Origin: Odobenus rosmarus divergens
Taxonomy: Eukaryota > Chordata > Mammalia > Carnivora > Odobenidae
Direction: 5' to 3'
Length of the DNA stretch: 64,000 nt
NCBI RefSeq assembly: GCF_000321225.1
Contig: NW_004450324.1
Location: forward strand, 1,743,945-1,807,944
Shown: positions 46,905 to 63,465 of the stretch, one piece after another
Numbering within the stretch: position 1 is the stretch's first letter
Layout of the letters: every line of letters starts with the position of its first letter
Translations under genes and position numbers: made by a program
Notes under the pieces: model-generated
What the model saw: only the letters and a program-made list of their open reading frames with translations
The model's database searches: none
Told to the model about the DNA's origin: nothing

Positions 46905-49657
46905 AGCCAATGTTTTATTACTTTAATTCTAGTACAATTAACATACAGTGTAATATTAGTTTCAGATGTACAATATAGTGATTCAACACTTCCACACATC
47001 ACCCAGTGCTCATCACAATACGTGCACTCATTAATCCCCACCACCTATTTCACCCATCCCCCCACCTACCTCCCCTCTGGTAACCATCAGTTCTCTACAG
47101 TTAAGAGCCTGTTTCTTGGTGTTTCTCTCTCTCTCTCTTTTCCTTTGCTTATTTGTTTTGTTTCATAAATTCCACATATAGTGAAATCATAAGGTATTTG
47201 TCTTTCTCTAATTTCTCCATTCTCTAATTTCTCCATTTTCTAGCATTATACTCTCTAGCTCCTTCCATGTTGTTGCAAATGGCAAAATTTCATTCTTTTT
47301 ATGGCTAATACTCCATTGCATATATGTACCACATCTTCTTCTTTTATTAAAAAAAAAAAGATTTATTTCAGAGAGAGAGAGAGAGCACAAGCAGAGGGAA
47401 GGGAGAGGGAGATAATCTCCAGCAGACACCACACTGAGCACAGAGCTCGACATGGGGCTCGATCCCACAACCCTGAGATCATGACCTGAGCTGAAACCAA
47501 GAGTCAGATACTTAACTGACTGAGCCACCCAGGTGCCCTTGTACCACATCTTTATCCATTTATGAAGTGATGGACACTGTAGATAATGCTGCTACAAACA
47601 TCAGGGTGCATGTATTCCTTTGAATTTGGGAAAATAGCCAGTAGGGTGATTACTGGATCATTGGGAAGTTCTATTTTTAAGTTTTTGAGAAACCTCTGTA
47701 CAGTTTTCCACAGTGGCTGCACCAGTTTGCATTCTCACCAATGGTGCATGAGTGTTCTTTCTCCACATTGTCACCAACACCTGTTGTTTCTTGTGTTTTT
47801 GATTTTAGCCATTTTGGCAGATGTGAGGTGATCTCTTATTTTGGTTTTGATTTGCATTTCCCTGATGGTGAGTGATGTTGAGCACATTTTCATGTGCTGT
47901 TGGCCACCTGGATGTCTTCTTTGGAGAAATGTCTGTTCATGTCTTCTGCTCATTTTTTAATTGGATTATTTGGGGGGTATTTGGGTGTTGAGTTGTATAA
48001 GTCTTTGTATATTTTGGATACTAACCCTTTATTGGATATGTCATTTGCAAATATCTTCTCCCATTAAGCAGGTTGCCTTTTAGTTTTGTTGATTGTTACC
48101 TTCACCTTGCTAAACCTTTTTTATTTTGATTTAGTCCTAATAGTTTATTTTTGCTTTTATTTCCCTTGCCTCAGGAGACATATGTAGAAAAATGTTACAG
48201 CCAATGTCAGAGACATTACTGCCTGTGTCGTCTTCTAGGATTTTTATGGTTTCAGGCCTCACATTTAGATCTTTAATCCATTGAGTTTATTTTCATGTAT
48301 GAGATCAGAAAGTGGTCCAGCATGTAGCTGACCAGTTTTTCCAGCACCATTTGTTGAAGAGACTGTCTTTTTTCCCCATTGGATATTCTTTCCTGCTTTG
48401 TCAAAGAGTAATTGACAATATAATTGTGGGTTCATTTCTGGTTTTCTATTCTGTTCCAAAAATCTACATGTCTGTTTCTGTGCCAGTACCATACTGTTTT
48501 GATTCCTACAGCTTTGTAATATGATTTGAAGTCTAGAATTGTGATACCTCTAGCTTTGCTTTGCTTTTTCAAAATTGCTTTGACCATTCAGGGTCTTTTC
48601 TGGTTCCATATAAATTTTAGGATTTTTTTGTCTTAGTTCTATGAAAAATGCTGTTGGTATTTTGATGTGGATTTCATTAAATCTGTACATTGCTTTGGAT
48701 AGTATAGACATTTTAACAATATTTGTACTTCGAGTCCATTAGCATGGAATGTCTTTCCATTTCTTTGTGTCATCAATGTCTTTCAGTGTTTTATAGTTTT
48801 CAGAGTACAGATCTTTCACTTCTTTGGTTAGGTTTATTCCTAGGCATCTTACTGTTTTTAGTGCAATTGTAAATGGGATTGTTTCTTAATTTCTCTTTCT
48901 GCTGCTTCATTATTAGTGTATAGAAAGGCAACAGATTTCTGCACATTGATTTTGTATCCTGCGACTTCACTGAATTCATATATCAGTTCTAGTAGTTTTT
49001 TGGTGTAGTCTTTAGGGTTTTTCTATACTATCCTGTCATCTGCAAATAGTGGAAGTTTTACTTCTTTCTTACCAGTTTGGATGCCTTTTATTTGTTTTTG
49101 TTGTCTGATTGCTCTGGCTAGGACTTCCAATACTGTGTTGAATAAAAGTGGTGAGATTTTATTCATCTTTGTCTTGTTTCTGATCTTAGGGGAAATGCTC
49201 TCAGTTTTTCCCCCTTGAGCATGAATTTGGCTGTGGGTCTTTCATAGATGGCCTTTATTATGTTCAGGTATGTTTCCTCTAATAAACCTACTTTGTTGAG
49301 GGCTTTTATCATGAATGGATGTTGTACTTTGTCAAATGCTTTTTCTGTGTCTATTGAAATGATCATATGGTCTTTATCCTTTCTCTTATTGATGTGATAT
49401 ATCATGTTTGATTTGTGAAGGATGAGGAATAAATTCCATCTGATCATGGTGAATGATTTTTTTAATGTATTGTTGGATTCAGTTTAGTATTTTGTGGAGG
49501 ATTTTTGCATCTATGTTCATCAGAGATATTGGTCTGTAGTTTTCTTTTTTTGTGGTGTCTTTATCTGGTTTTGGTATCAGGGTGATACTGGCCTCATGGA
49601 ATGAATTTGGAAGCTTTGCTTCTATTTTTTGGAATAGTTTGAGAAGAATAGGTATTA
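46905..49657 (-). mobile_element. 5'-truncated carnivore L1 (minus), broken ORF2
   Basis: Read on the minus strand, it begins inside ORF2 at the reverse transcriptase and runs to the 3' UTR at 46905. A frame at 49447-49163 gives [20 protein letters not shown], the conserved RT finger/palm stretch of L1 ORF2, then [20 protein letters not shown]. The C-terminus near 47320-47280 gives AIKRMKFCHLQQHG-like residues. The 3' UTR near 46910-47180 matches the L1 3' ends at 62035 and 62866 in style. Probable imperfect target duplication ATGTCAGAAT / ATGTCATGAAT. Stops and frameshifts are numerous, so it is inactive. It carries a CAN-SINE at 47338-47539. Confidence 0.85.
47338..47539 (-). mobile_element. 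CAN-SINE nested in the L1
   Basis: AAAAAGATTTATTTCAGAGAGAGAG, AGCACAAGCAGAGGG, ATCATGACCTGAGCTGAAACC, end GAGCCACCCAGGTGCCC. A clean 13-bp duplication TGTACCACATCTT, made of L1 sequence, flanks it. It therefore postdates the L1. Confidence 0.95.
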
Positions 49658-49667
49658 TGTCATGAAT

Positions 49668-49849
49668 CCTACCACCTATGCTAGTCTGGGTGGTTTATCT
49701 GCAGAGTGACTTTGACTCTCATCTCTTGAAAAACAATGAAAAGTAGCCAAGTTTTCTGGTTCCTTATAGATGAGATGGGATGGAGCTAGTAGAGATGAAG
49801 AGAAGTAAACAATTTCAAACAAAGTAAAGGCAAAACTGTTGGAGAAGGC
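49668..49849. other. Intron spacer, nothing recognised
   Basis: Short stretch between the L1 and an L2 remnant. Confidence 0.5.
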
Positions 49850-50440
49850 TCATCTGACTGCTGGGTAGAGGCTGAGCCATTGAGGACTGAGGATGGAAGC
49901 AGGGAGACAGGAGGCTATTGTGTGAGTCTAGATGAGAGAAGGTGGCAGCTGTACTTGGGTAGCAGCAATGGAAGTGGGAAGAAGTCATCAGTCTCTGTAG
50001 ATGTGCGTATATTTCAAAGATAAACCTTTTGCAAAGGTGAATTGAGATTTTGTCTGGGTTATCAAAGAGTCTGAATCAAGTGGGGAAACAAGCTCTGTAA
50101 CGGGTTGTTTCAGCACATAATGATGAAGAGTAGTGGTAGATACCTAGAGGAGGGGAGTGGTTATGGAGCCTTTCCCGGGAAAATCTGGGATAAGACATGG
50201 CAGAAAATAAACTAGAGAGATAGGTTGGGCCAGACCATGGAGGGTCTCATAGACCACATTAAAAACTTGGACTTAATCCTAAAGTTGATATGAACAGTTA
50301 AATGGCATTATATATGGAGGCAGCACATCCCAGTTTATGACTTAGATTCTCGAAGTCGCTTTGGTGAGTGTAAGAGGGCTCATGAGTTAAGACTGAAGGC
50401 AGGGAAGCCAGTTATAATATGTAGTTGTCCAGACAAGAGA
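49850..50440 (-). repeat. L2 LINE remnants, two overlapping segments of the element
   Basis: 49890-50030 (GGAAGCAGGGAGACAGGAGGCTATTGTGTGAGTCTAGATGAGAG, then GGTAGCAGCAATGGAAGTGGGAAG) and 50225-50440 (GGGCCAGACCATGGAGGGTCTCATAGACCAC, then AGGCAGGGAAGCCAGTTATAATATGTAGTTGTCCAGACAAGAG) both match minus-strand L2. They cover overlapping parts of the consensus, so at least two copies are present. Confidence 0.65.
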
Positions 50441-50705
50441 TAGTAAGCTAATACTTGTTTTGTACTTGCAATACATCAAGCACTAGTCTAAATTCTGTAT
50501 GTGTATGAATTCAGTCCCCAGAAGAATCCTATCACGTCAGCACTATTAATATCCACATTTTACAGATACATGGACTCAAGCACAAAGATGTGAACGTAAA
50601 CTTGCCCAAGTTTATGGGGCCACATGGCTCTAAGCAGGAGGCAGGATTTTAACCCAGGCGCTCTGACTGGTGAATTCATGCACTTACACACTGTGCTACA
50701 CTCAT
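50441..50705 (-). repeat. MIR SINE
   Basis: Minus-oriented MIR: CAAGCACTAGTCTAAATTCTGTATGTG, CCACATTTTACAGATACATGGACTCAAGCACAAAG, CTTGCCCAAGTTTATGGGGCCACATGGC, and TTTTAACCCAGGCGCTCTGACTG. Confidence 0.75.
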
Positions 50706-55310
<4,605 letters not shown>

Positions 55311-55500
55311 GGGGCTCCTGGGTGGCTCAGTCGTTAAGCATCTGCCTTCAGCTCAGGTCATGGTCCCAGGGTCCTGGGATGGAGCCCCGCATCGGGCTCC
55401 CTGCTCCGCGGGAAGCCTGCTTCTCCCTCTCCCACTCCCCCTGCTTGTGTTCTCTCTCTCGCTGTGTCTCTATCAAATAAATAAAATCTTTAAAAAAAAA
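55311..55500 (+). mobile_element. CAN-SINE
   Basis: GGGGCTCCTGGGTGGCTCAGTCG, GGTCATGGTCCCAGGGTCCTGGGA, CGGGCTCCCTGCTCCGCGGG, CTCTCTCTCGCTGTG, and an AAATAAATAAAATCTTT tail. Approximate duplication ATTTGTTTTT / AATTGTTTTC. Confidence 0.95.
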
Positions 55501-55984
55501 TTGTTTTCGATAACAAAAGAACATTTTACTCAGACATAGGATGATAAACTAAGAAATTGAAAAATCCGTCTTCTGCTTTAGGACTCATCTGTCACCTCTA
55601 TTATGTTTCTAATTCACCTACATCTTTGTAAACATACTTCATATGAGAATATATTGATGAGAAAATGGTATCCTGTGTCAGGATTTCAAGCCTGTTAATG
55701 TTTCTTTATTCATTTTTTATAGCATAAGAAAGAAGTTCTAACACACCACCTCCAGAAGATTTGCCTAATTTTGAATATGTAAACAGAGATAAGAAGTGAA
55801 GGCTTTCATGCTAGCTCATCCCCACACTCGCTAAACTTGCTTACCTATGAAACAGGAATAGCAACCCTGGCCCTTTCCTGTTACCGAAGGCCTTAGAGAA
55901 ACACCTTGCGTTTTCCGCTCTGAACAGTAAGAAGAAGGTCAAACTCCTCTCATCTCCTGCTCGAATCAGTTTATTACTTCTGCG
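55501..55984. other. STK39 intron, no recognised feature
   Basis: Nothing identified. Confidence 0.5.
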
Positions 55985-56290
55985 GATGCTCTTGCTTGAC
56001 TCCGTCCTCCTCTCTCCATCCCCATTGCCAGCACTCTTGCAGGCTTCTCTCATCTCCCGACACGGATCTTCCTGCCTGCAGTCTGCCTGTGTCTGGCTCC
56101 ATTCACCACACCACAGCTGTGGCCAGAGTACTTCTTCTGCATTGCAAAATGCACCTAAAACTCAAACCCCGGACCAGATCTCCCTTTCGGGCTCCTGCTT
56201 TGTTACCTTTCTGTATCTCCCCTCATTCTGTCTTCTCTCATTCTCATCCTCTGTCTTCTCCTACTTTTGTCTGCTGGCCTTTTGTATGTG

Positions 56291-56323
<33 letters not shown>

Positions 56324-56572
56324 AAAATATTCGCCCAGCTTCTCCAAGCTGCTGCTTTGGCTCCCTGACACGTAGGCGTGTTCCAACTTTCTGCTTCAAT
56401 TTCACTTTCTCCAGGAAGCCTTCTCTGACATCCAGTCCTGGCTCAGGGGCTCCTCCTCTATTCTCCCCCACGAATTCATATCCCTGAGAAGTCCAGAGCT
56501 TCCGGGGGCCAGAGGCTACTGCCTAGCACAGTAGCCGGCACACAGCAGAGGGCTTGATAATTAAAATGTACC
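55985..56572 (+). repeat. L2 LINE remnant with (TC)n microsatellite
   Basis: L2 ORF2-end order: GCCAGCACTCTTGCAGG, GTGGCCAGAGTACTTCTTCTGCATTGCAAAATGC, CCAGGAAGCCTTCTCTGACATCCAG, and the tail GCCTAGCACAGTAGCCGGCACACAGCAGAGGGC. A pure TC run at 56293-56320 has expanded inside it. Confidence 0.65.
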
Positions 56573-56739
56573 AGAACAATACAAACCTCAGTTAGAAAAA
56601 CTTCAGCCATCACTTTTTCCTCAACATTTATTTTAATCCCTGTAAAATAATTAAGATGGTGATTTCTGCCTCATGCCCTCTTTTTAGAGTCCCTTAAAAT
56701 TCCTGGGCCTTCCCTACAGAAAGGACAAGAATCACTTCC

Positions 56740-56910
56740 TCAGGCGCCCACTGTTTGCTACACCGTGCACAAGGTGGCTTACACACTTCATCTCAGTTCA
56801 TTTAATCCTCAGGATCCCACAAGATGGTGATATCATTAGGTTCGTTTTCTGTCCTGGGAATCCGAGACCCGGGGGGCTAACTTGCCCAGGATCAGACAGT
56901 GGAGACACTG
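56740..56910 (-). repeat. MIR SINE
   Basis: Minus MIR: TTTGCTACACCGTGCACAAGGTGGCTTACACACTTCATC, TTTAATCCTCAGGATCCCACAAGATGGTGATATCATTAGG, GGCTAACTTGCCCAGGATCAGACAGTGG. Confidence 0.7.
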
Positions 56911-58734
56911 CAAACTCAACTCCGGTCTAGCGTCCCAGCCCATCCTCAATCGCCGTTCCTCCTGGGAGGCAGGGCCCTTGCAGCTCTGTGGTTTTATGGT
57001 TTTCTGTTTCTCTGTGGAGTCCTGCTTTTGGATGATGGGATCCCTGGACAGTGGTTGAGGTGGATTCTCTCCTGTTCTTTCAGCAGATTGAGTAGTATGG
57101 GCCTGCCCCGCACAGGAGTCCTGTAGGAGAACCCGGGCAAGTCTTACCTTCCCCCGACAGCTTGAGAAGGCAGCAATGTGCTGTTCCTGGAAGACGGAAA
57201 TTAATGGCTTTTTCCCAAAAGACAGCTAACAATGTTAAATAACCTTCAGTTTTGGGCACTTCACTCTCTGTCCAGCCCTCGTTAAACCTGAGGGGGTTGC
57301 TTTGTTGTTACCCGTTGCCAGCCAGTTTGAGTTCCACTCGATAGAGCTCTTTTGAATTGCTTCTTGGCCTAATCTTCTGTAGAACACTGACATCCTGGTA
57401 AAACCACAGAGATTCAAATACACTTGCCTTCGTTCATCAATTTGGCTATTTTCTTGAAGAATAAAAGAAAGTATTTCAGAAGCATTTTTTCTCAGAAACT
57501 ACTGCTCCTTTTATCTCTCAGCTGTTTATCATTTTTATCTCAGAGCTTTCTTTGCTTTCTAAAGGAGAATGTCAGGGGCCTGAAAATCATCTAAAGAACA
57601 AAGTTGTATCTTGGTGATGTGGTTCCTTAGAGAACAGCGGTTTACTCGGGGGATGGTTGGGGCACGTCACAAAATTGCTCTTGTCCTGCTCCTATACCAG
57701 ATATCCTAATGTAATTGCTCTTGGGAGAGCCTGGGCTTTGGGCATTTTGAAGGTGTCCCCTGGTGATTCCAGTATTTAGCCACGGCTGAGAAACATGCTG
57801 TTTGTAGATAGCTGTGTCTCTAATCTCCTTTCTCTCCACTCTCCCACCTCTATTAGAAATACTGGGCTCAAGTTTGAAAGGGTGGGCTGTCCTCATATAT
57901 CTGCTTATATAAGAAAAACAGTGGCCCAGGGAGCAAGGATATTGGTTATATCAAGAAGTGCATTTACTTTTCTCCCTGTCCAGTGAGATCTTTAGCTTCA
58001 TTTGACAAATAATAAATGAAGTATGATTTTCATTGTTGGCATGGCCAGAGGCAAGGCAATCAGCTTTTTTTTTTTTTTTTTTAAATATATAGCACTTTTA
58101 ACAAAGTGTTTCAAGCATAAAGGGCATTTCAGCTCAAGTGTAACATGCTTTGAGTGCAACATCTCAGTACTGTTTTATTGTTGATTGTTGTAAGCCTTGC
58201 CTTGACACAAGTCTAAATGTTGAAGGCATTTTTTAATCTGCTACCTTGCAGTTTTATAAAGTAATTGAGTCTTGCTGCTTTCAATGTGAAGTTTTTTGAA
58301 ATTGCATTAGTAAAAATATGATATTGCATTAGTAAAAATATGAAATAAGATAATTCGCCCTTAAAGATAGAATGCAAATTGTAAGTACATGTAAGTAACA
58401 TCCACTTGGTACACACTTACATGAGCATTACAGATTTTAGTTACTGAAGTTAAATAACATGCCTTTTACATATAGCAATTTCCTAACCATTTTGGCAATT
58501 CATGATTAATGGGCCTTATTTTTAGAGGCTTTCCACCCAGGCATAGTTGGAGCCTGTACCACTAAGGCAACATTTCCTGAAGTGTACAGGTAAAGCAAAG
58601 ACTGAAATGCGATTCAAACGGCTTAACTTTTCCCCCTACTGAAAGGGGAGAACGGTAAGACAAAAATCTTAAGGGAGCCTATCCATTCAGGAAGATCCAG
58701 GCAGCAGCTCTAGGTCTCCTGCTCCAGTCTGAGA
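56911..58734. other. STK39 intron, no recognised feature
   Basis: Unique sequence with a T-run at 58067-58082 and a short tandem duplication (ATTGCATTAGTAAAAATATGA twice) at about 58301-58343. Confidence 0.5.
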
Positions 58735-58925
58735 CAGTGGTTCTCCAAGTGTGGTCCTAAAACTGGCAGTGTCAGCTTCATCTGGAAACTGTCTGATAAA
58801 AATGTAAATTCTACGGCCACATCCCAGGCCTAAGGATTCAGAATCTCTGGGAGGTGGGGCACAGGAATCTGTTTTAACAAGCTCTCCAGGTGATTCCAGT
58901 GCATGCTAAAGTTTGAGAACCACTG
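58735..58925 (+). mobile_element. MER5A-type hAT-Charlie non-autonomous element, complete
   Basis: 191 bp bounded by perfect 11-bp terminal inverted repeats CAGTGGTTCTC and GAGAACCACTG. The interior carries TCATCTGGAAACTGTCTGATAAAAATG, CACATCCCAGGCCTAAGGATTCAGAATCTC, and ACAAGCTCTCCAGGTGATTCCAGTGCATGC. Length and layout fit a MER5A element, an ancient eutherian family. Confidence 0.85.
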
Positions 58926-58985
58926 CTTGATAGGAAACGTGGAGCTTACTTGGTGTTTCACACATTGGGAAGCACTTGGGTAGAA

Positions 58986-59122
58986 CAGTGGTTCTCAAAC
59001 TCTAACTTTTGAATCACCTAGGGAGCTCAAAAATCCCAGGCCCCACCCCAGAGCAATTCCATCAAAAACCTCTGTATATTTTCAAATTTCCAGTGGTTCC
59101 AAAGCCCACCCAGGTTTAGGGT
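58986..59122 (+). mobile_element. MER5-type element, right end missing
   Basis: Starts with CAGTGGTTCTCAAACTC and contains GAATCACCTAGGGAGCTCAAAAATCCCAGGCCCCACCCC. The right terminal repeat is absent, and Tigger-derived sequence begins at about 59125. Confidence 0.7.
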
Positions 59123-59124
59123 GA

Positions 59125-61001
59125 AATATATTAAATCCTTTGTTGTCATTTCAACAATCTTCACAGCATCTTCACCAGGAGGAGTAGAGTCTATCTCAAG
59201 AGATCACTTTGCTCATCCATAAAAAGCCGGCTCCTCATCTATTCAAGTTTTTTCCTGACCTTGCAGCAATTCAGTCCCATCTTCACATTCCCCTTCTAAT
59301 TCTAGTTCTCTTGCAGTTTCCACCCCATGTGCAGTTACTTCCTCCACTGAAGTTTTGAACCCCTCAAAGTCATCTGTGAGGGCTGGAAGCAATTTCTTCC
59401 AAATTCCTGTTAATGTAGATATTTTGACCTCTTTGCACAAATCATTCATGTTCTTAATGGCATCTAGAAAGGTGAATTGTTCCAAAAGGTTTTCAAATTT
59501 CTTTGCCCAGATCCATCAGAGGAATCACTGTCTGAGGCAGCTACAGCCTCATAAAATGTATTTTGTAAATAGGACTGGAAAGTTGAAATGACTCCTTGAC
59601 CCATGGGTTGTCTAATGGATGCTGTGTTAGCAGGCATGAAAACCACATTAATCATTAAACTCATTGTCCTGTCTCCATCAGAGCTCTTGGGTGACAAGTT
59701 CATTGTCAATGAGCAGTAACATTTTGAAAGGAATCTTCTGAGCAGTAGTTCTCAATGGTGGGCTTCAAATATTCAGTAAACCATTTTGTAAGCAAAGGTG
59801 CTGTCTGTTCCATTTATAGACCATAGATTCTATAAATAAATCTAGCATAATTCTTAAGGGCCCTAGGACTTTTGGAAAAGTAAGTGAGCATTGGCTTCAA
59901 CTTAAAGTTACCAGCTGCAGTAGCCCCTAGCAAGAGTCAACCTGTCCCCTTTAAAGCTTTTGAAGCCAGGCACTGACTTCTCCTCTCTAGCTATGAAAGT
60001 CCTAGATGGCATCTTCTTCCAATAGAAGGCTGTTTTGTCTACATTCAAATTCTGTTGTTTAGTGTAGCCTACTTCTTTAATTCTCTTAGCTCTGTCTTCT
60101 GGAGAACTTATTCCTTCACCTTGCACTTACATGTAATGGAGACAGTTTCTCTCCTTAAACCTCAGGAACCAACCTCCCCTAGCTTCCAGCTTATCTTCTG
60201 CAGCCTCCTCACCTCTCTCAGCCTTCAGAGAATTGAAGAGAGAGTTAGGGCCTTGTTCTGGATTAGGATTTGGCTGAAGTGAATGTGGTGGCTGGTTTAA
60301 TCTTCTATCCAAACCACTAAAACTTTCTGCATATCAGCTATATGCAGATAAGAAAGCAAAACAGAGTGTTTTGCTTTCTTATCATTCATGTGTTCACTGG
60401 AGTAGCATTTTCAATTTCTTTCAAGAAGTTTTGTTTTATATTCACAGCTTGGCCTAACAGGTGCAAGAGGCCTAGCTTTTGGCCTGCCCTCCTCACTCAG
60501 TTTAATCGTTTCTAGTTTTTGATTTAAAGTGAGAGACTTGCAAGTCTTCCTTTCACTTGAACATTTAGAGACCATTGTAGGGTCATTAATTGTCCTAATT
60601 TCAATATTGTTGATCTCAGGGACTCAGGAGGCCTGAGGTGAGGGAGAGGGACAGGGAAATAGCCAGTGAGTGGAAGAGTCAAGACACAAGCAACATATAT
60701 GGATTAAGTTCACCATCTTACATGGGCAAGCCCATGGGCCCCCAAACAATAGCAAAATTAACATCACAGGTCACTGATGTCCTGTTACCATAACAAATAT
60801 AATGAAAACCTTTAAAAAACTGTGAGAATTACCAAAATGTTACACAGACATGAAGTGAGCCAGTGCTGTTGGGAAAATGACACCACCAGACTTACTTGGT
60901 ACAGGATTGCCACAAACCTTCAATTTGTTAAAAAAAAAAAAAAAAAAAGTGATATCCAGGAAAGGCAATAAAGTGAAGTGCAATAAAGCAAGGTAGGCTT
61001 C
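59125..61001 (-). pseudogene. Tigger1-type (pogo superfamily) DNA transposon, decayed transposase
   Basis: Minus-strand copy of a Tigger transposon. Its 5' terminal repeat lies at about 60960-61001 (read in reverse: ACCTTGCTTTATTGCACTTCACTTTATTGC). The transposase is broken into frames. 60126-59908 has [20 protein letters not shown], where Tigger normally has an acidic residue at the K after NVD. 59709-59464 has [20 protein letters not shown]. 59485-59243 has DAIKNMNDLCKEVKISTLTG then FEGFKTSVEEVTA. The remains of the IDN motif (second catalytic Asp) are at about 59700. The 3' end is lost at about 59125, so only one terminal repeat is present. These are cut-and-paste transposases of the DDE type with a CENP-B-like N-terminus. 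This copy has many frameshifts and is dead. An unusual hairpin lies at 60347-60383. Confidence 0.85.
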
Positions 61002-61082
61002 TATAGTGAAGTACCGTGGTTGTCTCCAGGAAAAGCTCTTGTGAGATTAAGTTGTAGGCTGAACTAGCCTTTTTTTTTTTTT

Positions 61083-62034
61083 TTAATCCCCGTGGAACAC
61101 CATTTTTACTCAGAAGAATAACTGACAAACTGTGGTTATCCCGACTAAGGATTTGGCAGATATTTTTTCAAAACAAACCAAGTGAGCCTGACACTTCAAG
61201 GAAAACAACTGACAATATTTGTCATCAATAATACATTTCAGCTTTCGAGCAGAAAACGGATTTTGGAAAACTTGCATCTGCCACTGTAAGCTTGACAACA
61301 GCCCAGTACTTACTTTTTCTGATGAGATTAGTCATGTGTGATATTAATGAATATGATTGGTTGACACTTATATTGAAACATTGAGATTATATAAAAAACT
61401 GTGTCAACAGTGGGAAGATCTGCATAATTCAGTGAGGCTGAAAAAACCTATTTGGGGAAAAGATCAATTCCAACTGCCAGATAGACCACTGGTTTCAGTA
61501 TAACAGACTACATGGTTTCAGATTCCACAATTTTAAGAAATTCCACTTGGCACATCTTGGTATGGTGACACTATCCACAATTATCAGAAAGACTTTTAAG
61601 ATACCATTTATTTGCTTTTTCAACTATTTATATGAGGCTGGATTTTCTTTATATACTTCAAGTAAAACAATATAAAACAGTAGATGGAATGTGGAAGCAA
61701 ATATGAAAATCTAGCCATCTTCTGTCAAGCAAAACATTAAGGAGATTTGCAAAATGTAAAGCGGTGCCACTCTGCTCAGATTTTTGTTTTGGTAAACTGT
61801 GATTATTTTCCATTAAGATTTTATTTATGTTAGCATGTAATTAGATTTAACGAATAGTAAGGATAATTTAGAAATTTCTGTTTTGATTCTTGAGACATTC
61901 AATATAATAAATATAAGCATTGTTTTTAATTATTTTAATACTTTAATATTAAAATCATATTTAAAATATTTAAAAATTTTTTCAGTTTTAATTTTTAAAA
62001 TAATACAATAAATATAACCTGCAAAAACATAAGC
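61083..62034 (+). pseudogene. hAT-Charlie transposase remnant, C-terminal half and 3' end
   Basis: The + strand, allowing for frameshifts, encodes the C-terminal half of a Charlie-type hAT transposase. Nucleotide landmarks are CCCGTGGAACACCATTTTTACTCAGAAGAATAACTGACA, CACTTCAAGGAAAACAACTGACAATATTTGTC and GATTTTGGAAAACTTGCATCTGCCACTGTAAGC. The dimerisation region near 61600-61660 gives a YLYEAGFSLYTSSKT-like peptide. The tail at 61690-61760 matches the one retained in the deleted element at 7269-7537. The AT-rich 3' UTR ends with ATATAACCTGCAAAAACATAAGC, after which an L1 begins. The subfamily may be Charlie8 (the source of the GTF2IRD2 C-terminus), but this is not certain by eye. Confidence 0.7.
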
Positions 62035-62865
62035 TTTTTAAGTTTTAATTCCAGTATAGTTAAGACAATGTTATATTAGTTTTAGGTGTACAATATAGTG
62101 ATTCAAGAGTTCCATACATTACCCAGTGCTCATCACAGCAAGTGCACTCCTCAATTCCCATCGCCTATTTCACCCATCCCCGAACCCACTTCCTCTCTGC
62201 TAATAATCACTTTGTTCTCCAAAATTAGGAGTCTGTTTCTTGATTTGTCTCTTTGTTCCCCCTGGGTTTTTGTTTCTTGTCTTGGACTCATTTTACTTAG
62301 CATAATACTCTCTAGCTCCATCCATGTCATTACAAATGGCAAGATTTCATTCTTTTTATGACTGAGTAATACTCCACTGTATATATGTACCACATCTTTA
62401 TGCATTCATCTCTAACTGGATACGTGGGCTGCTTCCATATTTTGGCTATTGTGAATATGGCACCATAAAAATAGGGGTGCATGTATCCTTTTGAAATAGT
62501 GTTTTTATATTCTTTGGGTAAATACCCAGTAGTGTGATTGCTGAATTGTAGGGTAGTTATAACTTTTTGAGGAAACCCCATACTGTTTTCCACAGTGGCT
62601 GCACAAGTTTGCATTCCCACCATCAGTGCACAAGTGTTTCCCTTTTTCTACATCCTCACCAACACATGTTATTTCTTGTGTTGTTGATTTTAGCCATTCT
62701 GACAGGTATGAGGTGAAATCTCATTGTAGTTTTGATTTGCATTTCCCTGATGGTAAGTGATGATGCATATCTTTTCATGTGTCTTGTGGCCATCTGTAGG
62801 TCTTCTTTGGAGAAGTGTCTGTTCATATCTTCTGCCCATTTTTTAATTGGATTATTTGTTGTTGT
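62035..62865 (-). mobile_element. L1 3' end, ORF2 C-terminus (minus)
   Basis: The 3' UTR at 62035-62330 has TTAGTTTTAGGTGTACAATATAGTGATTCAAGAG, CACCCAGTGCTCATCAC-like and CGCCTATTTCACCCATCCCC blocks. A frame at 62623-62330 encodes the ORF2 C-terminus with KIWKQPTYPVRDECIKMW and EYYSVIKRMKSCHL. It is cut off at about 62865 by the start of a second L1 3' end. Its remaining 5' part may lie beyond the window. Confidence 0.85.
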
Positions 62866-63426
62866 TTTTAATTTTATTTTATTATGTTATGTCACCATAG
62901 ATTACATCATTAGTTTTTGATGTAGTGTTCCATGATTCATTGTGTATAACACCCAGTGCTCCATTCAGCACGTGCCCTCCTTAATACCCATTACTGAACT
63001 AACCCATCCCCCCACCTCCCTCCCCTCTAAAACCCTCAGTTTGTTTCTCAGAGTCCAAAATCTTTCATGGTTTGTCTCCCCCTCCGATCGCCCCCCCCTT
63101 CATTTTTCCCTTCCTACTATCTTGTTTGAGAGATACAGGTCTGTGATTCATCAGTCTTACACAATTCACAGCGCTCACCATAGCATATACCATCCCCAGT
63201 GTCTATCACCCAGCTACCCCATCCCTCCCACCCCCCACCACTCCAGCAATCTTCAGTTTGTTTCCTGAGATTAAGAATTCCTCATATCAGTGAGAGCGTA
63301 TGATACTTGTCTTTCTCTGATTGACTTATTTCACATAGCATAATACACTCTTGTTCCATCCACGTCGTTGCAAATGGCAAGAATTCGGTTTTTTGGGTTT
63401 TTTTTTGATGGCTGCATAATATTCCA

Positions 63427-63465
<39 letters not shown>

